Notes: generated from the sequence alone by a model not told the origin. Shown: positions 10,124 to 24,337, numbered from the stretch's first letter. The stretch is 64,000 nucleotides of DNA from Narthecium ossifragum (GCA_963920575.1 OY986969.1:1622001-1686000), one strand, 5' to 3'. Translations and numbers: made by a program.

Positions 10124-13100
10124 TCAGCCCTGCCTCATCATGTAGATGGTAGGACAAATAGCCCACTGGGGCTGGGAGGCATCGCCTGTCATACCTCCCC
10201 CACCACCTGGAGGAGTGGCATCGCCACACCAAGCAGCTGCTTCTTTCTCCTTGGCGACTGCCTGCAGAATATTCAGAGAAAAAAGAGTAAGAAGAAGGGA
10301 GCAGAATGATGGATCCTTTTCTGTTAGTTGTTCATGTACTGATTCCAGGGATGTTTTCTCTCCCAGCAATACCTCTCGTCGAAGCATGTGTTGATTAACA
10401 AATAAAAGTACCCAGTGAAAAAAAGAAGAATGAGAATGGATGGTAATGACTTACATGGACTTGCATCTTTTCTTACAGGGAAACTATGAATACCAGGTAT
10501 GTTGTTGGCCTTTGCGCCACCTCAACAATGAGCAGAGGGGCTTAAGGAAAAAGATACCATTGTATCCGAGAGGAGTACCGGATATTTTGGCAACCCTTTC
10601 TCCACCACCTTAACCTTAACAAGCAATGAAGGCTTGAGTGTGGGGTTGGTACCTGCAGCACATACTGTCATGAACTTACTATTGTTGTGCCACATATACA
10701 GGTGTTGGTGACCATTGAGTTGTTATGCAACAATTTGAAATATCTCAAGATACTTCAGAACTTTCATTGTGTATTTTGGTTCAAATCTATAGAGTACCGA
10801 GGCGAATTGCACAGGACCTTCACGTAGCCCTCATCTTGTGCTAATACATACCCTTTGGTAAAGATTTATCAATATCCGCTCAACCAAAGCATGAATGACT
10901 TGGAAAGACTCATCCAGTAATATACAGGGAAAATAATTTGGTGGTATGTGAAATAATGACAAGAGTTCACTGAGAAAATATAGTGTAAACAGTCTTAGAG
11001 AGAAAAGGCTGCATTCAGAGGGTACCTTTTCCTGAAGCTTGGCAATCGTATGCATCATCAGTTGTGTCTACAAAGGAAGAAACTATTGTGAATCCTCTTC
11101 TCTTTGCTATTTTAGTCTTGAATGGTATGGTGCTTGATTTATATTGTGCATACTATGAGAACATAAATGCCCGCTGTTCAATTTTTAGTTTTAGGTTGTT
11201 TGTTGTCACATAAAAACCCCGCAAGACTTAAAGTGATTCGTACCTAATGCTCCACAAGTATTCTTATTGGAACACATGGCAAATTCAGGAAAAAGTCAAC
11301 TATATTATTTGATTGGAAGAAACATACAGCTATATAAAGAATTCTTGTTAAGCTCGTCCTAAGAGTTTTGAATCATAGGTTTTTGATGTATTGTTAAATC
11401 AGCACAACTTTCTATAGCCGCGCATAATAAGCAATTCCAAAGTGTAGTACGCCAGATGATTGATGTGTGTGCTAAATTAGCTCAAAGCTATTCACCCATC
11501 ATTACATCCAATTATTAGCTTAAAATAAACATCAATATACAAGCCAAAAATGATTTATTGCACTATTGAACACGAACTCAGTTGCTCATCTATGAGAAGA
11601 CTCTATAGACCACCATACACATGAGGTGGAACAAGCAGCTATGGAAACGTGACTGCCAATAGACTGTCTCATATGTAAATAATTATAAGTGATGAAACAT
11701 CACTCAAATGAAATAGGAGTCCCAAGAATCATAGCAACTGCAAATACTTTGGATGAGAAAGAGGATGGAAAGGGCACCAAATCTGGCTACATAAATGAGG
11801 CAAACACCAGAACAGAGTAAGGATCAGTGATTGGTTGAGTTTGCAAGATGAGCTGGTTGACTTGACAAGTTATTGAATCTAGGGGCATCAAAGTCAGGTT
11901 ACACTGCATCATTATTTTGCTCCGGAAGGTTTCAAAGCCGGTAGGACAGGACCTGATTTTGCAATAAGATTCATAAAGACGATATAACATGGTTGTGAAT
12001 ACAATGAACTCCCGAAAGGATGTGCTGACATGATTCCCCAGTAAAGATCTCTGTGCCACTCCCCCCACCCTCCCAAAGAACCAAGAATATATTGGTGGGA
12101 ATACTAGGGCAAACCAGAGGTAGAAAAAGCAGGTGTCTAGATCATTACAGCCATGACAAGGGGTTGGATCACCAAGTACATAACCAAGGTAAAGGATTAA
12201 AATTCCGGTCTCTGGCCAGCATCCATGCCGAAGGCACGGGACTTTAACAAGAATGAAACATACTTGGTACGGGATATGTGCCATTTTGCCAAGGACAGTT
12301 ATCGTACCAGTAATCTATCAGAATGGTATGCATCGAGTGGCATCGCGATCCATGACCAGGGTAAAATGATTAACATGTGAAAAAACTTCTTCGAAGACAG
12401 ATAAAACTAAGTTATTAGTAATGAAACCTGTCCTCGCACAAGCTCCAATATATTAAGCCAAAGATGAATGTACATCAAATCCATGCTGAACCTAAAATAA
12501 CTTGAATTTCGGTTAGTCATGGCAATGACAACTTCATAGTGCAATAAGTTTCCTATAGTAATCTCCTTGGAGAACTCCACACATGTTTTTCAACGATTTC
12601 AGAGGAAAAAAAATCATCGTGTTATACCTGAAGTAACAACGTCAGCTTATGAGCATTTTAGCTAATTGATCGGCTGAAAAATACTTCTACTAAAAAAGGA
12701 AAAAATTCCTTACTTTTTAAGGAAGTTAGGATTCCTATCAGAGCCCATCTTGGTCTGAACTAGGAATCTATTGACTAACTAGACTGATATAGTTAGGAGA
12801 AATTTGTTATAGACATTTTAAAAGTTTTATGGTTAGGAGAATCTTAAAAACTTTAGGGTTATTGGGCTTTTAATAAGCCCGTAAATGTCCAACATACGCC
12901 CTCGCCCCTCCCACACAATTTAAGCGCGTTTAACCCTTAACCTGGAGTTTTTTGGCGGAATCATTGTCATCACAGCTTTAAAACGCATTGAGTGTTAGAA
13001 GGGTGATCAACATACATATAGATCTTCCCCCGATCTACCCCAGACATTGTGGTATTACTTACTCAACCATCTGACTCACCCAGACGCCCTCAGGGCGAAT

Positions 13101-16100
13101 ACCACTGTCAAGACGCCGGATCCTCACAATCATTCCAGAACTTTACGAAGCTTTTCTCTACTTAAAAAAACACTTAATATCCCACATCCCTCTTTTGGCA
13201 ACCTCAATCTAAACGGTTATTATTCTTCTGGAGAGCATGAAACTTGAGGAGGGCTGCATATGAAAAGATTGTCCTTTAGCACGACAAATTTAGAATAGTG
13301 GTGTACCATATCTTCCTTCTTCCCACAGGCCTGATCTTTCAAATTTACCTAACTTGTGGCGCGTTGGCTTTAAATTATACCTGTGCTCTTAGTTTACCTT
13401 TTCAGCTATAATTCTCATCGTGATTTTGCAATCGTTTTCCAGCATTTCTATAGAGTACTGTTCCATGTATTTTGTTTCCTTTTCTTTTCGTGTCATGCCT
13501 TGATAAGGTTAACATGTACTCTAAACCCTAAGTTATTTTTACTTCCATAGGCAGAATGACCAAATCACTGCGGTAAATGGCCAAGCCACCATTGTGCCTT
13601 CTACGTGTGCATAGAGTTATTTTAATCATTTCTTGAATAAACCATTGTATACTCCTGGTGCATCAAAAGTTAACTTCATTTTAACTTCATTAAAGACAAG
13701 GTGTTTAATGGTTAAATTAAATTACCTATGAATCCATAGATGCATTGTTGTTGTTTTTTCATCATGAAAGGTTTACAAAAATAAAATAAAAATAAAAGTA
13801 CATATATCTTGGTGGAGGACACTAAACAAACAAAGCAATCTGACCTTCTTTGACCTTGTTTCCAACAGCAAACCATCTAATTCTTTCTCCATTTGTCCAA
13901 GCTCACTGACATACCCTGGAGAAATATTAACTTTGCTTGATGGCCTGCATAGAAAAGGCTCCAATTAACAACCAGTCAACAACCTAAGCTAGGCACATCT
14001 TTTGACATTCTAGGAGCATGTGACCTTTCAGTAGTCTCTACCAGATCAAAATTCTTCTGCGCACAAGTAGAGCCTTGACGACGAAACTGGGTGCAATAAA
14101 AAATAACATCTTAGAACGTATTTCAATAAAGGAAATGCAATAGAAGAATCTGAATACATAGGCATTTTTGTAAGTGAATTTTTGATCATTCTGCTGAAAA
14201 TAACTTCAAATTTTACGAATCTGCATATTTACATGTTCATATGCAATTTTATTTCATGTTACTAGTCCAAGAGGAAGAGAACGAGTTCCTCCCTTTGTTC
14301 AATATGACATAACACATAATTGTGCTACGTAAAGCCATTACTTCAAATCAGTGCTTATGTGTAAACACATAATCTAAATAGCCAAGACCATATACTATAA
14401 TTTTGATGTATTGTAAAACATTTAATAAGATGTGCTTTCTGATAGCTAAAATATTCATCATAAGTATTGGTTATAAGAGATCTGAGCTTCAAGACTTATA
14501 GAAAGGAGGCATATGTATTGCTTCTTTCTCAAAGAGCCCAAATATTGTGCCGCACAGCCAACTTTTGACTGCATCTGCTTTAAACATCTAAGAACACTGT
14601 AATAAAGATTTTCAGCTTAGCAGTACCAATAGCAGGGCATTTACACCATTAATCTTGTGATCTCAAACCATCAAGTTGCTTGGAAGATTAAATTGAGCAA
14701 GAAAATGCTCTTACTTCTGCTTCTCGAGAAGCATTGTTAACAATGCTTTCTGCATCTGAGTATTTCCGATAGCGTGCAATTATCTTGTCCATTCTGAAAT
14801 AAACAGCAAGTAGTCGGTCGCAGCCAATAAAACACTTGTATAGCAGTAAAATATCTACACAAGACAGTTATCCCTATAATTGCATGACACCGGATAAGCT
14901 TGATCGAATAACCTGTTGTAACAAGTAGGAAAAATTATGGCCAGACAATATCTGCATTGTAAATAATGCAAACCGACAAGGGGAAAGAAATGAAAGTTTT
15001 AGTCCCAACCAACAAAATCCTCAGGAAAGGCAAATCAATCCCGAAAATTATCCATCCAGAAAGGCTACGTCTCAATAGACTCTTGACCTCCAAGTTCGTA
15101 ATCCAAAGCTTCACCAGCCATCAAACCAAAAGCAACTTTGCGTGAGATAAGAGTACTTGGAGGCCATACTTCTAATAGGAGTGCAATATCATATACTCCT
15201 GCTTACTTTTAGGATAACTTTGAAACACCAGCTGAATCTTTTTTTATAGCTCTCAATGCAAACAGGTGTACTTACGTCCGGCAAGAAAGAGGGAAAAAAC
15301 AATGAAGCTAAGAAAACATCAGATATTCACATCCATGAATTATATATAGTAACATACATCTGCTGCTGATACGGGAGAACTCGGTCAGCCAAGAAGTTGT
15401 CAAACTAGACCTGAACTGGTCCCAGAGCGATGAAAATTGTAATGATAAGTATTGAAATTATCATCTAAGAAAAATACGAAAGTAAAAACCTAATCAAACA
15501 ACTCTACGAGGAAATCTTCCAGGCAAATTTTTCCCTCGAGAAGATCACTTCTTGTTTTCTCGTCAAATATGTTCTTATCTACTATCATTTGCAGAAATAT
15601 GAAGTATCAAAGTTTGGACTTAAAAGCTCTTCACATGGTCACATCAGTCTACCAAATTAAGTGAATATACAAGGGAATTCATGCTTCCCACGAATATCAT
15701 CATCAGCCGGAAACACATCAATTAATATCCATCATGATTTGTAGAATTTCAACTTTGTTCAGATTACATAACATAATAATCAGCAAAACTCGTTGAGAGA
15801 CAATATCAGGATGCTAACCAAGGGGGATCCCGATGCCAATCAAGAAAGAGCTCATCCAGGTATAGGTTATCATTCAAAAAAGAAGGAAAAAGACGTTAAT
15901 CTGGAGACCAAGACTGCAGAGACGAACCCAGACCGACAAAGCGATATATAACTCTATGGATGCACAAGGCTCGATAGACTGGAATTAAAGAAGTCCTCAT
16001 GAATCCGGCTGACCCCCTACAGGCCAATCATAACTTCTATTCCTGAATCAAAACATAAGATGGAAAAGGTTCTACTATGACCATAGGGGATCACAAGTAT

Positions 16101-16358
16101 GGAATCCGATCACCATGATAGAAACAAATCATATATTCGACGTTTCTCACACGAGGAGGGGAGGAGGGGGTACCCGACGGGGTTGGAGAAGTGGTAGAGC
16201 TTGCCCTTGGCGGAGAAGACGATGAGGCCGATCTCGGCGTCGCATAGGACAGCGAGCTCCTCGGCCTTCTTGAGAAGCCCCATCCTCCGCTTCGAGAAGC
16301 ACACCTCCCGGCTCGCCCGGTCCTCGATCCTCCTCATCTCCGCCCTCCTCTTCCCCAT
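10124..16358 (-). CDS. MIKC-type MADS-box gene, FLC-like
   Basis: MADS-box transcription factor of about 212 aa. The coding exons I read are 16174-16358, 14715-14793, 14025-14086, 13845-13944, 11026-11067, 10340-10372 and 10124-10261. Their lengths are 185, 79, 62, 100, 42, 33 and 138 nt, matching the canonical MIKC pattern except the sixth exon (normally 42). All joins are in frame and use GT/AG. The MADS domain begins [20 protein letters not shown], and its end reads [14 protein letters not shown]-box residues include [19 protein letters not shown] and LLLETRSKK followed by [14 protein letters not shown]. That pattern resembles FLC (NVSVDTLVQLEEHLE, TRARKTELML), and the RIED..SR signature resembles OsMADS51/ODDSOC2. 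It lies 1.5 kb downstream of a SEP3 gene in the same orientation, the known ancestral SEP3-FLC tandem. FLC-clade proteins regulate flowering time. Other divergent MIKC clades are less likely. I am certain of MADS, fairly sure of the clade. Confidence 0.82.
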
Positions 16359-17849
16359 CGCCTCCCAAACGCCCTAATCCCCCAAGAAATCGCCGACGTC
16401 CTCGATACCTCTCGAAAGCATGGGGGAGTTGGAGGGCATTTATAAGCGATCAAAAGAGGTGGCCGATGCCTGCCCCGCCGATCGGCATCCGACACGTCCT
16501 CTGGCCCCTAGTAAGTGGCGGGAGTGGTCGGGAAAAAGAAGCCCCCCGAGAAACTAGGGTCGTAACTCGGATGCACGACACCTGTACATCCGGACGGTAA
16601 TGACTAACCCACGCGAGTCTCATTCTAGTCTTTAAAACGTTTTATTTTTATTTTTTGGTTTGCATTACATAAGATCCCCTGGTTCATTTTATACTCGACA
16701 AGATACCTTTTTTTGAGCATATTCTTTTAATATGAAAAATATAAATGCTCCTATTGTTGTATTTCTTCCATCGAGCCTACGTTAGATCCCAAAATAAAAT
16801 ACCTTACCAAATAAAAATAAATCAAGAATAAATTGGTTATTATCTCTTAGTGAGTCGGAATAACTTTTGAAGCTAAGTAGTCACAAGCGATTATGTTAGA
16901 TAATTATATGTTGTATATAAAAGGACAAATTTGTTTTTAAACATCTTTTTATAATTATCTAACCATGAAGGGTAATACAAAATAATAATCTAATATATAG
17001 ACTAGCTCTTTATATATATAGTTTGTTGTGATGATTTGAGAATGTCTCCGTCCATCAACGCCTTCGTTTTAGGCACTTTCGTTGCTGGCCTGGTTTTGTC
17101 AAAAAATAGTTGGACGCGTTTAGGGGGGCAAACATTCAATTTTTGGTTCGATGTTGAATCTTGAGCTGAAGAATGGAATTGTTTTTTATGTAATGTTTCG
17201 AAACTCGAAATAAACTGAATTAATGAACAAAATTGAACCGAGTTAAATTCATTCGGTGGAACATTTTAGAAACCGACTGAATCGAATCCATGTAAAAATC
17301 GATCATGAAGGTGTCCATATATAGTTATGTAGTATAGAAAATAAAATATAATTATTTAAATAAAAACTTTGCTTTTTTCAGTTTGAATGGGAAATTGAAA
17401 ATGGAAACCTAAAATACTGAAAGGTAAAAAAAAAAATAAAAGTAAAAAAGGAACCAATGCCCTAAATCGTTCCATTCGGTTCAGTTCGTTTCCATTTTGC
17501 TCGACGCGTTCAAAAAAATACCATCGCTGATAGAATCAATCACATCAAATACAGTGCCATTATATAATATAATTTTGTTACCTGGAGATGGCAGCTGATA
17601 TATCCAGGCAACTAAAAATGCACGAGGTTTCTATTACAAACATTCCCATGGGAAAGTCTTATACATAATAGCATGAACAAGGGAGCATTATGTACCTAAT
17701 AATATTAATTATGACAACCATGACATAAACAATCAACACATGAGAGGGGGAGATAGTTGTTGGTCACACAAGAGAGACAGGCTGCTCGCAGCTGGTGCAA
17801 ATAAGATGAAGGGGATTACCTTTTCTTCTTTGTTTTGTCTTCTTTTTTA
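16359..17849. promoter_or_regulatory. Spacer between SEP3 and FLC-like gene
   Basis: This 1.5-kb stretch must hold the FLC-like promoter and the SEP3 3' UTR. It is AT-rich. I saw no obvious MADS-binding CArG box by eye and no other gene. Immediately upstream of the FLC-like start it is GC-rich (to about 16.6 kb). Confidence 0.5.
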
Positions 17850-20800
17850 TCAGGCAAGCCATGCTGGCATAAAATTACTAACACTTGACCCTGGAGCTGT
17901 AGCCATTGATATTTGATCAGGATGATACCTGGATGTAATAAGATCACATAACCTGTCAGATTGATCCTCCTCTCGTGTAAAATAAAAGATTGAATCGTAC
18001 CGGTCTTGTTCTTATTGAACATGACATAGCATGTATGCAGACTCAGAGCAGAACAGGAGCTATGGGAAACAGAGAATTGAGTTGAGATTGCTTATTTCTT
18101 TCAGGCAAAAGGTTTCAAAAAATAAATCTACAGCTTGAATGGTTCGTAATAAGCTGTAGTGCTTGGAAACATGCAATTCATATCAGATGTTTGCTTGAAG
18201 CATATACCTTTCTCCAAACTTGTTTCAAGTTTTTCAAATCTTTTAGACAGAATAATGCTACTACTATGTGGGTTTTTCTTTTCCGTGGTGCATTAACTGG
18301 TAGACTTTATCTTCATAGTGTGTATAAGTGTATTGGGCTTTATTTTCATGTACCGAGCCTTTGGGATCAACCCTTCAAAAAAAAAAAAAAAAAAAAGGCA
18401 TCAAGGTCGGTGTCAGAGTTACACATAGGAAAGTCCTGATACTATTAATTTGGGGCATTATCCATGATTATGGTCACTTGCTATCTGTAATCAGAACCAA
18501 AGCAGTCATAATTTGTCTGTTGATTGTCAATTCTGAGACTCAAAATCAGTGTAAATTCAAGACAAAATATGACCAAGAATATTAATAAGCTCTTCTATTT
18601 TAAAATTAAAATCCCAGAGCTGGCATGTATTTTGGAGCACATATGGAATATCCGATTGGTCCAGAGAAAGTACCCGATTTGCAAAGTAGGTTCAATGGGA
18701 TGGAAGAATCCATCCCCCTGTTGCTGTTGTGGCTGCCGACCATATCCTAACGCATGAGCATTAGATTCCCAAACTTGCTGCTGGCTAGCCTGGGTAGTTT
18801 CCTCCAACTGCACATCCCATCATTCGCTTGTAAGCTTCTTACAGTTTTCCTTTTCTTTTGAGAAGAATCGTTCCAAAATAGACAAGTCAACAATATCATG
18901 AATGCATAATTGACTACAAGGGCTTACCCTTCTCCTCAGACTTTTGTTGGCCTCACAGAGCATTTGTTCCTGTCAAAATTAAAGACCATGTTCCCCACTA
19001 CTCAATGAAGTTTAGAAAAATTGGCAATAGATGGGATGTGAAACAAGGTGAAACATAGCTTTTTTATTCACGAGACAATAGTCGTACATTTCTTTGGAGA
19101 TCAGCTAACTGGTCAAGCATATACTGGGTCTGTGGACAAACATAACAACTAAATCAATAAGCAGGCTTATTGGTCCTACAATGACCATCAACCATCAAAC
19201 TCAGTATTATTCCAATATTAGCAAGCTAGTCGAGAGAAGTTTCTGTTACCCTTGTTGATCTGATCTGCCTCAACGAGGCATCGAGCTGCCTTTCTAGTTG
19301 TTCGAGCTCTTTGGTGTTCAGAGGGCCCAAGTCCTCCCCTAGGAGATTCCTAGATTTGAGATGGCAAAACAATGTAAGTAATAAACAAATGCTCACACTA
19401 TATGTCAACGAAGGACCAGAAGTGTTAACCTTTGGGATCGCTGCAAGGCTTCAACCCTTGCTTTGAGTTTTAGGTACTCCTGCTGGCTACTCTGTGCCAA
19501 CCAGAAGCAACAGGTTAGCTAGATACTTGCTAATCTATACATGTATATCCAAACTACGAGGAGAATTCTTAGAGAGAGATTTCAGATGAAAGATAAATTC
19601 GGACGGCTGGACAGCTCACCTCTAACGCATTATACTGGCCATATTAGACGGAAGACTACGACAGAAAACGAGGCCTTTTCTTTAAACCGATTGGGTCAGT
19701 ATTCAAGCTAAAACAAATGGCTCTAGTATCAACTGTGTCGGGGCCCTTGATATAGTTCAATGAAAGGCATCTGCTTTATGCTAAAGCATGAAACATCTAT
19801 GGAGCCATTTGCTGATGAAAGATCAGCAAATTGAGAGGTGTTTGTGAAAATGTGCTTTCAATCTTTTAGAAGTTGATTAGAAGACTATCTAATCACATTG
19901 GACCTATATAACTCTCTTTAACTTTATTATCATATTATGAATGACGATGTCCAATTTTTTTGTCAAGAACTTGATATTCTTTCCGCTCCATCTATATCAT
20001 ATAATAATATAATACTATAAATGACTATGAATCTATGATAATATTAAAGGCCATTTGTAAAATTCAATCAATTTTCATCTATAGTTTTAAGCATGGAGTT
20101 ATATAATTTAGAAGTCCTTACGGTTTTGGTGAGACCCTCACACAATTACGTTCTTATAGAGGTAAACTAAAACAATCACCTCTATTGTATGAACTTAGAC
20201 CATGGTCAAAGCATCAAGTGCATCAATGGAAGACAGGCACAAAAGAAACTTGTCGAAATGACTAGAGATTACGTGTTAGCTTACTCACATGGTGTAGTGT
20301 AGCCAGGTAAGCAAACCTAATTATTTCAATTGCTTCTTCTCAGTCGTTCAGTTTGAGATTTTCTTCTTGTATGGAGTTTGCTTATGCTTTCAAATAATAT
20401 GAATAAAAAAGAAAGCCAGGGAGAGCATAACTTAGGGAAACCAGTTTCATTAATTATTCCCAAACAATCTTTATAGTGGCATCAAATTATAAGGATGTAA
20501 TAAGATATTTCAGTTTAATATAAAGCTATGTTCTCATATGCCATCTCCTATCCATTTTTCTAAAAATATTTCCTTCTTGGATCAGATTTAATCTTCTTTA
20601 TTCACCTTATTTGAACCTCATCCTATGTATAATTTTCCTTGTGCCTACTAGGCCTCATAACACATTCGCAAGCTTGAAGTCACTCTTGAAGTGAGTCCTC
20701 TTTGTATTGTTTAAATGATATTTATATAGGCGCCATTGTGAAGAAGCCATGTCCTAATGATATTAGAGCTATATGATTTGTTCAAGAAAAACATAAGATT

Positions 20801-23800
20801 TATGGTTTAAATCTCATGCTTATGTCAAATCCCTATATTTCGAAATCAATCTCACCTCCAAGACCCTATCCGTATAGATCTTATAATGCATATTCTATAT
20901 CATGTTGTTTTTCAGTTGAATCTTACTCTTCAGAGCTGGAATCCAATCGACTTTTTAGCTGAAAGATTCTGTTGCTTGACCTTTTTGACCCTTATATAAG
21001 TGCAATGCGCGCTTCTTTCTTATCATGACTTGGATCCTCTCTATCTAGCTACTCCAAAGCCTAATGCATTGCAAAATCTCCAAAGCCTAATGCATTGCAA
21101 AATCAAAGATTGGACTACTGAGATAAAAAAGCATACATTAGAAATATGTTTGTTTCTTTTTTATCAATCCAATTTCAACAGTAGCACATACTTAAGAGTA
21201 TATGAAATGAACTTTTTCACAGCATATATAGGACTTACAACTGATAACCATGGAGAGGCTATAATGCCTTGGTTTGTGTTATATGAAGCAGAAATTTAGC
21301 AACAGCATTAATTAAGCTTAAGAAAGAAATCCATGAGCATTTACCTGAGTCTCTCTTGTTATTATATTTGTTTCTGGGGCCCCATAGTTACATTTCTGGT
21401 ACCTCTCAAGTGTCTTCATCATACTATACACATAGAGAATACAGTAAATTACAAGTTAGAAATACATGGATATTAATCACAAAGTTGAATTCTTAAGTCA
21501 TGCATGCAAGCAATTGTAATAAAGTTATTGGCATTAAGAATAAAAAAACCCACGTTAAGTTTATTCCTTGTAACATGGTTGTGCAAAGCAGTCAAAAGAT
21601 GTGGATTATACATTGATGTAGTGATTTTGATTCCTTTTTCTGGATGCAGTTGAAACTTGGCTCAAACAGCACTGGTCATTCTGTAGTTGAAAGAAATTAC
21701 ATCAAAATTTTCATGTTTATTGCCTTTTTAGAAGCTTTGCTTTGCCGGAGTATATATGGCTTTCTTCAACAAAGAAAATCTTAACCATACTTCTACTGTA
21801 AGGACCTTATCGATCAAGTGCAGACTTGTTAGTGATTTAATGAGTGGTCATATAAATATTATGATCAGAGACGGAAACAATGCCACAAAATATGTCATGT
21901 CAAAGAAAGATGGAGATCAGTTTAACAACCACGTCACCATTTCTTAACAAGAGCATCTGGTTTTAGCGAAACCCACAAGTAGTAGATTTCTCAAAGGAGG
22001 ATTAAGTTCTCCTTGGACAACAAGTTCATAAGAGTGGAAGCCTTGAAGCCCTCATAATTGCATGACAATAAACATTAGACTTTTGAAGACTTTAAACATA
22101 TTTGCTGCCTGATTTTGCAAGGAGAATCTTATTAAAGTAGCTACACGATATTTGATACGTCTTGAGTGGTTTCCTGCCATATGTTCAGCGCATAAACAAA
22201 ATTGTAGTGCTGATTTTTATATTACTGATAGCTCTAACAATGCAGTATATGACTATATCTGTCATAAATACTTTTCATCTTCAAAAAAATTGCATGTTAA
22301 TTAGATATACATAGGAAGCAGCCTCAACTGTCATAGCTAACATGTCCAATACTAGTTAGAGGAGCAAAGTGATCATTCACAATATATACTGTGCAAAGTT
22401 TTAAGTTCGTTATGTTTAGTTGCTTGTGGATGAACTTTTTGTTAATGTGGCCTTGATCATGATTTCCTACACATTTACCTGTACTTTTTCAAGTATTCAT
22501 TGACCGATGAACTAAAACACATCTCATGGATGCATGCGTCTGTTGCTCTAGGAGTCCTACATCTTACAGTCATTGGGATCTTAAAGAAAAGATCGATTGA
22601 CGAGAAGAAATCAAGACTTGATGATATTTCTGCCAAGATAACTTCAGAAAGTATAACCAACCCAATCCAAGAAAAGTCGTCATTAGAAAGTGAAGCTTAA
22701 TCATCGAGCAGATGGATCTCCAAATACTTGAAACGGATTTATAAGAAAAGAAGACGACTAATGTATTGGTTAATAGTTTCCATATGGTTCATAAAACACA
22801 AAAAAACCCACAAGAATAGAGGAAGAGGTACTGGGAGAAGAGAACAAATGCTATATTGTATTCTTGATCTCATCGTGTGATCTCCGAGCAGACCAACTGC
22901 TAACATTGAAGAACTACAATGGAAGAGATCCTGGGGAAAGCCCTAGAAATAAAGACAGCTAAGCAGGATTCCAAGGAATACGATTCATAAGCTTTTTTCC
23001 ATCCAATAAAATTGAAGAACATGTCAATTTTACGAAATTGGCTTCTTATACATAAGGTTGTGCGCCAGATCCAGAATACGTACGAACTTTAACTACCTGG
23101 AATTTCCTAAAAAGCTTCGAAAGATGAAGTCCAAAAAGTTTGAACAAACTAAAAACAAAGAAACAAATCAATGTCCATGGAAGAGCAAGGAACCTGACTT
23201 TGCGACAATAGATGCAGATATCAATCATCTCACAAGCATGGGAAATCGATTTCAAGAAAAGACCCCATAATTTTGATTACGATCCTCTCAAAGAAATCCA
23301 AGAAACGGCGTGATTTAAAAAGTCCTTCACGGAAGTAGGATCACAGGTCGGGGAAACCTTAAATCATTACAAAATTACCTTATTATGGAACCCTAATTTC
23401 AAGGGATTTGAGGAAGTTCTCGTGGAGATCAGTAGATCCAAATCCCATTTCTTCAAACTTCCACTGATATTACAACCTAAATGAACTTGATTGTTCTCAA
23501 GATTCATACTAGAAGTACGCACAAAAAAAAAGGTAAACAACGTAGAGCTGGAATTGAAGCTTGTCTTTACCATACAGAACACGCGATCACGTTTAAATTC
23601 TTGAAAGAAACCAATAGCACAGTAACACTTGGAAAACCTAGAAAATAAGTATCTGATCTATTTCATCGCTGCGATCATCGTGGTAATCGCTTATACAGAA
23701 ATTTCAGAAACAAAAAAAAGTGAAGAGAGCCAAAAAAAACCTGATCAACCCTTGCTTTAAGCTCTATAAACACATGGAAGAAAACCTATCCGAATTAGCA

Positions 23801-24337
23801 AAGCGAAAGAGTTGGATCCTTCTAATATTCTACAGATAAAACTACAAAAGAAGCAAAGATGTGGAAAGAACGGCATCAAAGCAGCTCATCGCCAAGAAAA
23901 TGTAAAACTTTTCGAGTTTAAAACATCTGCGGTCTGAAATACTTCCAGTTTTGATTGCAAAACCTAGAAATTCCTCACAAAAAGCAAGAAAAACATAATA
24001 AAAAAAACTAACCAGCGCTCCCGATCGACAAAACGAGCACTCAAAGAACACAACTTTCTAAATCCAAAGGAAACCAAAGGATCGATCCCATAAACAACTG
24101 CGATCCAAAGAAAAGAGATCGAGAAGCACACACTCTAAGCATCGGCCATCACCTGGAGCTGCTGCAGAACTCGTAGAGCTTGCCGCGGTTGGAGAAGACG
24201 ATGAGCGCGACCTCGGCATCGCAGAGCACCGACAACTCGTACGCCTTCTTCAGCAGCCCGTTCCTCCTCTTGGCGAACGTGACCTGCCTGTTGATCTTGT
24301 TCTCGATCCGCTTCAGCTCCACTCTTCCCCTCCCCAT
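17850..24337 (-). CDS. SEP3: SEPALLATA3-type MADS-box gene
   Basis: Complete MIKC MADS transcription factor of 240 aa in eight coding exons: 24153-24337, 21345-21423, 19430-19491, 19250-19349, 19088-19129, 18928-18969, 18674-18807 and 17850-17928. Lengths 185, 79, 62, 100, 42, 42, 134 and 79 are the canonical SEP exon sizes, all in frame with GT/AG borders. The protein starts [20 protein letters not shown] and continues with [19 protein letters not shown]-box [19 protein letters not shown], then [14 protein letters not shown]. The C-terminal SEP motifs are [12 protein letters not shown] and FMPAWLA. SEP3 proteins are the E-class cofactors that bridge floral homeotic MADS proteins into tetramers. 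An 11-codon upstream extension in the same frame lacks an ATG, so the conserved MGRG start was chosen. Intron 1 is 2.7 kb. In rice the counterparts are OsMADS7 and OsMADS8; it is not a LOFSEP (OsMADS1/5/34) type. Confidence 0.95.

Noticed and set aside
11787..12284. 165-codon open frame on minus
   Set aside because: It lies within the fourth intron of the FLC-like gene, has no recognisable domain, and reads as repeat-derived sequence.
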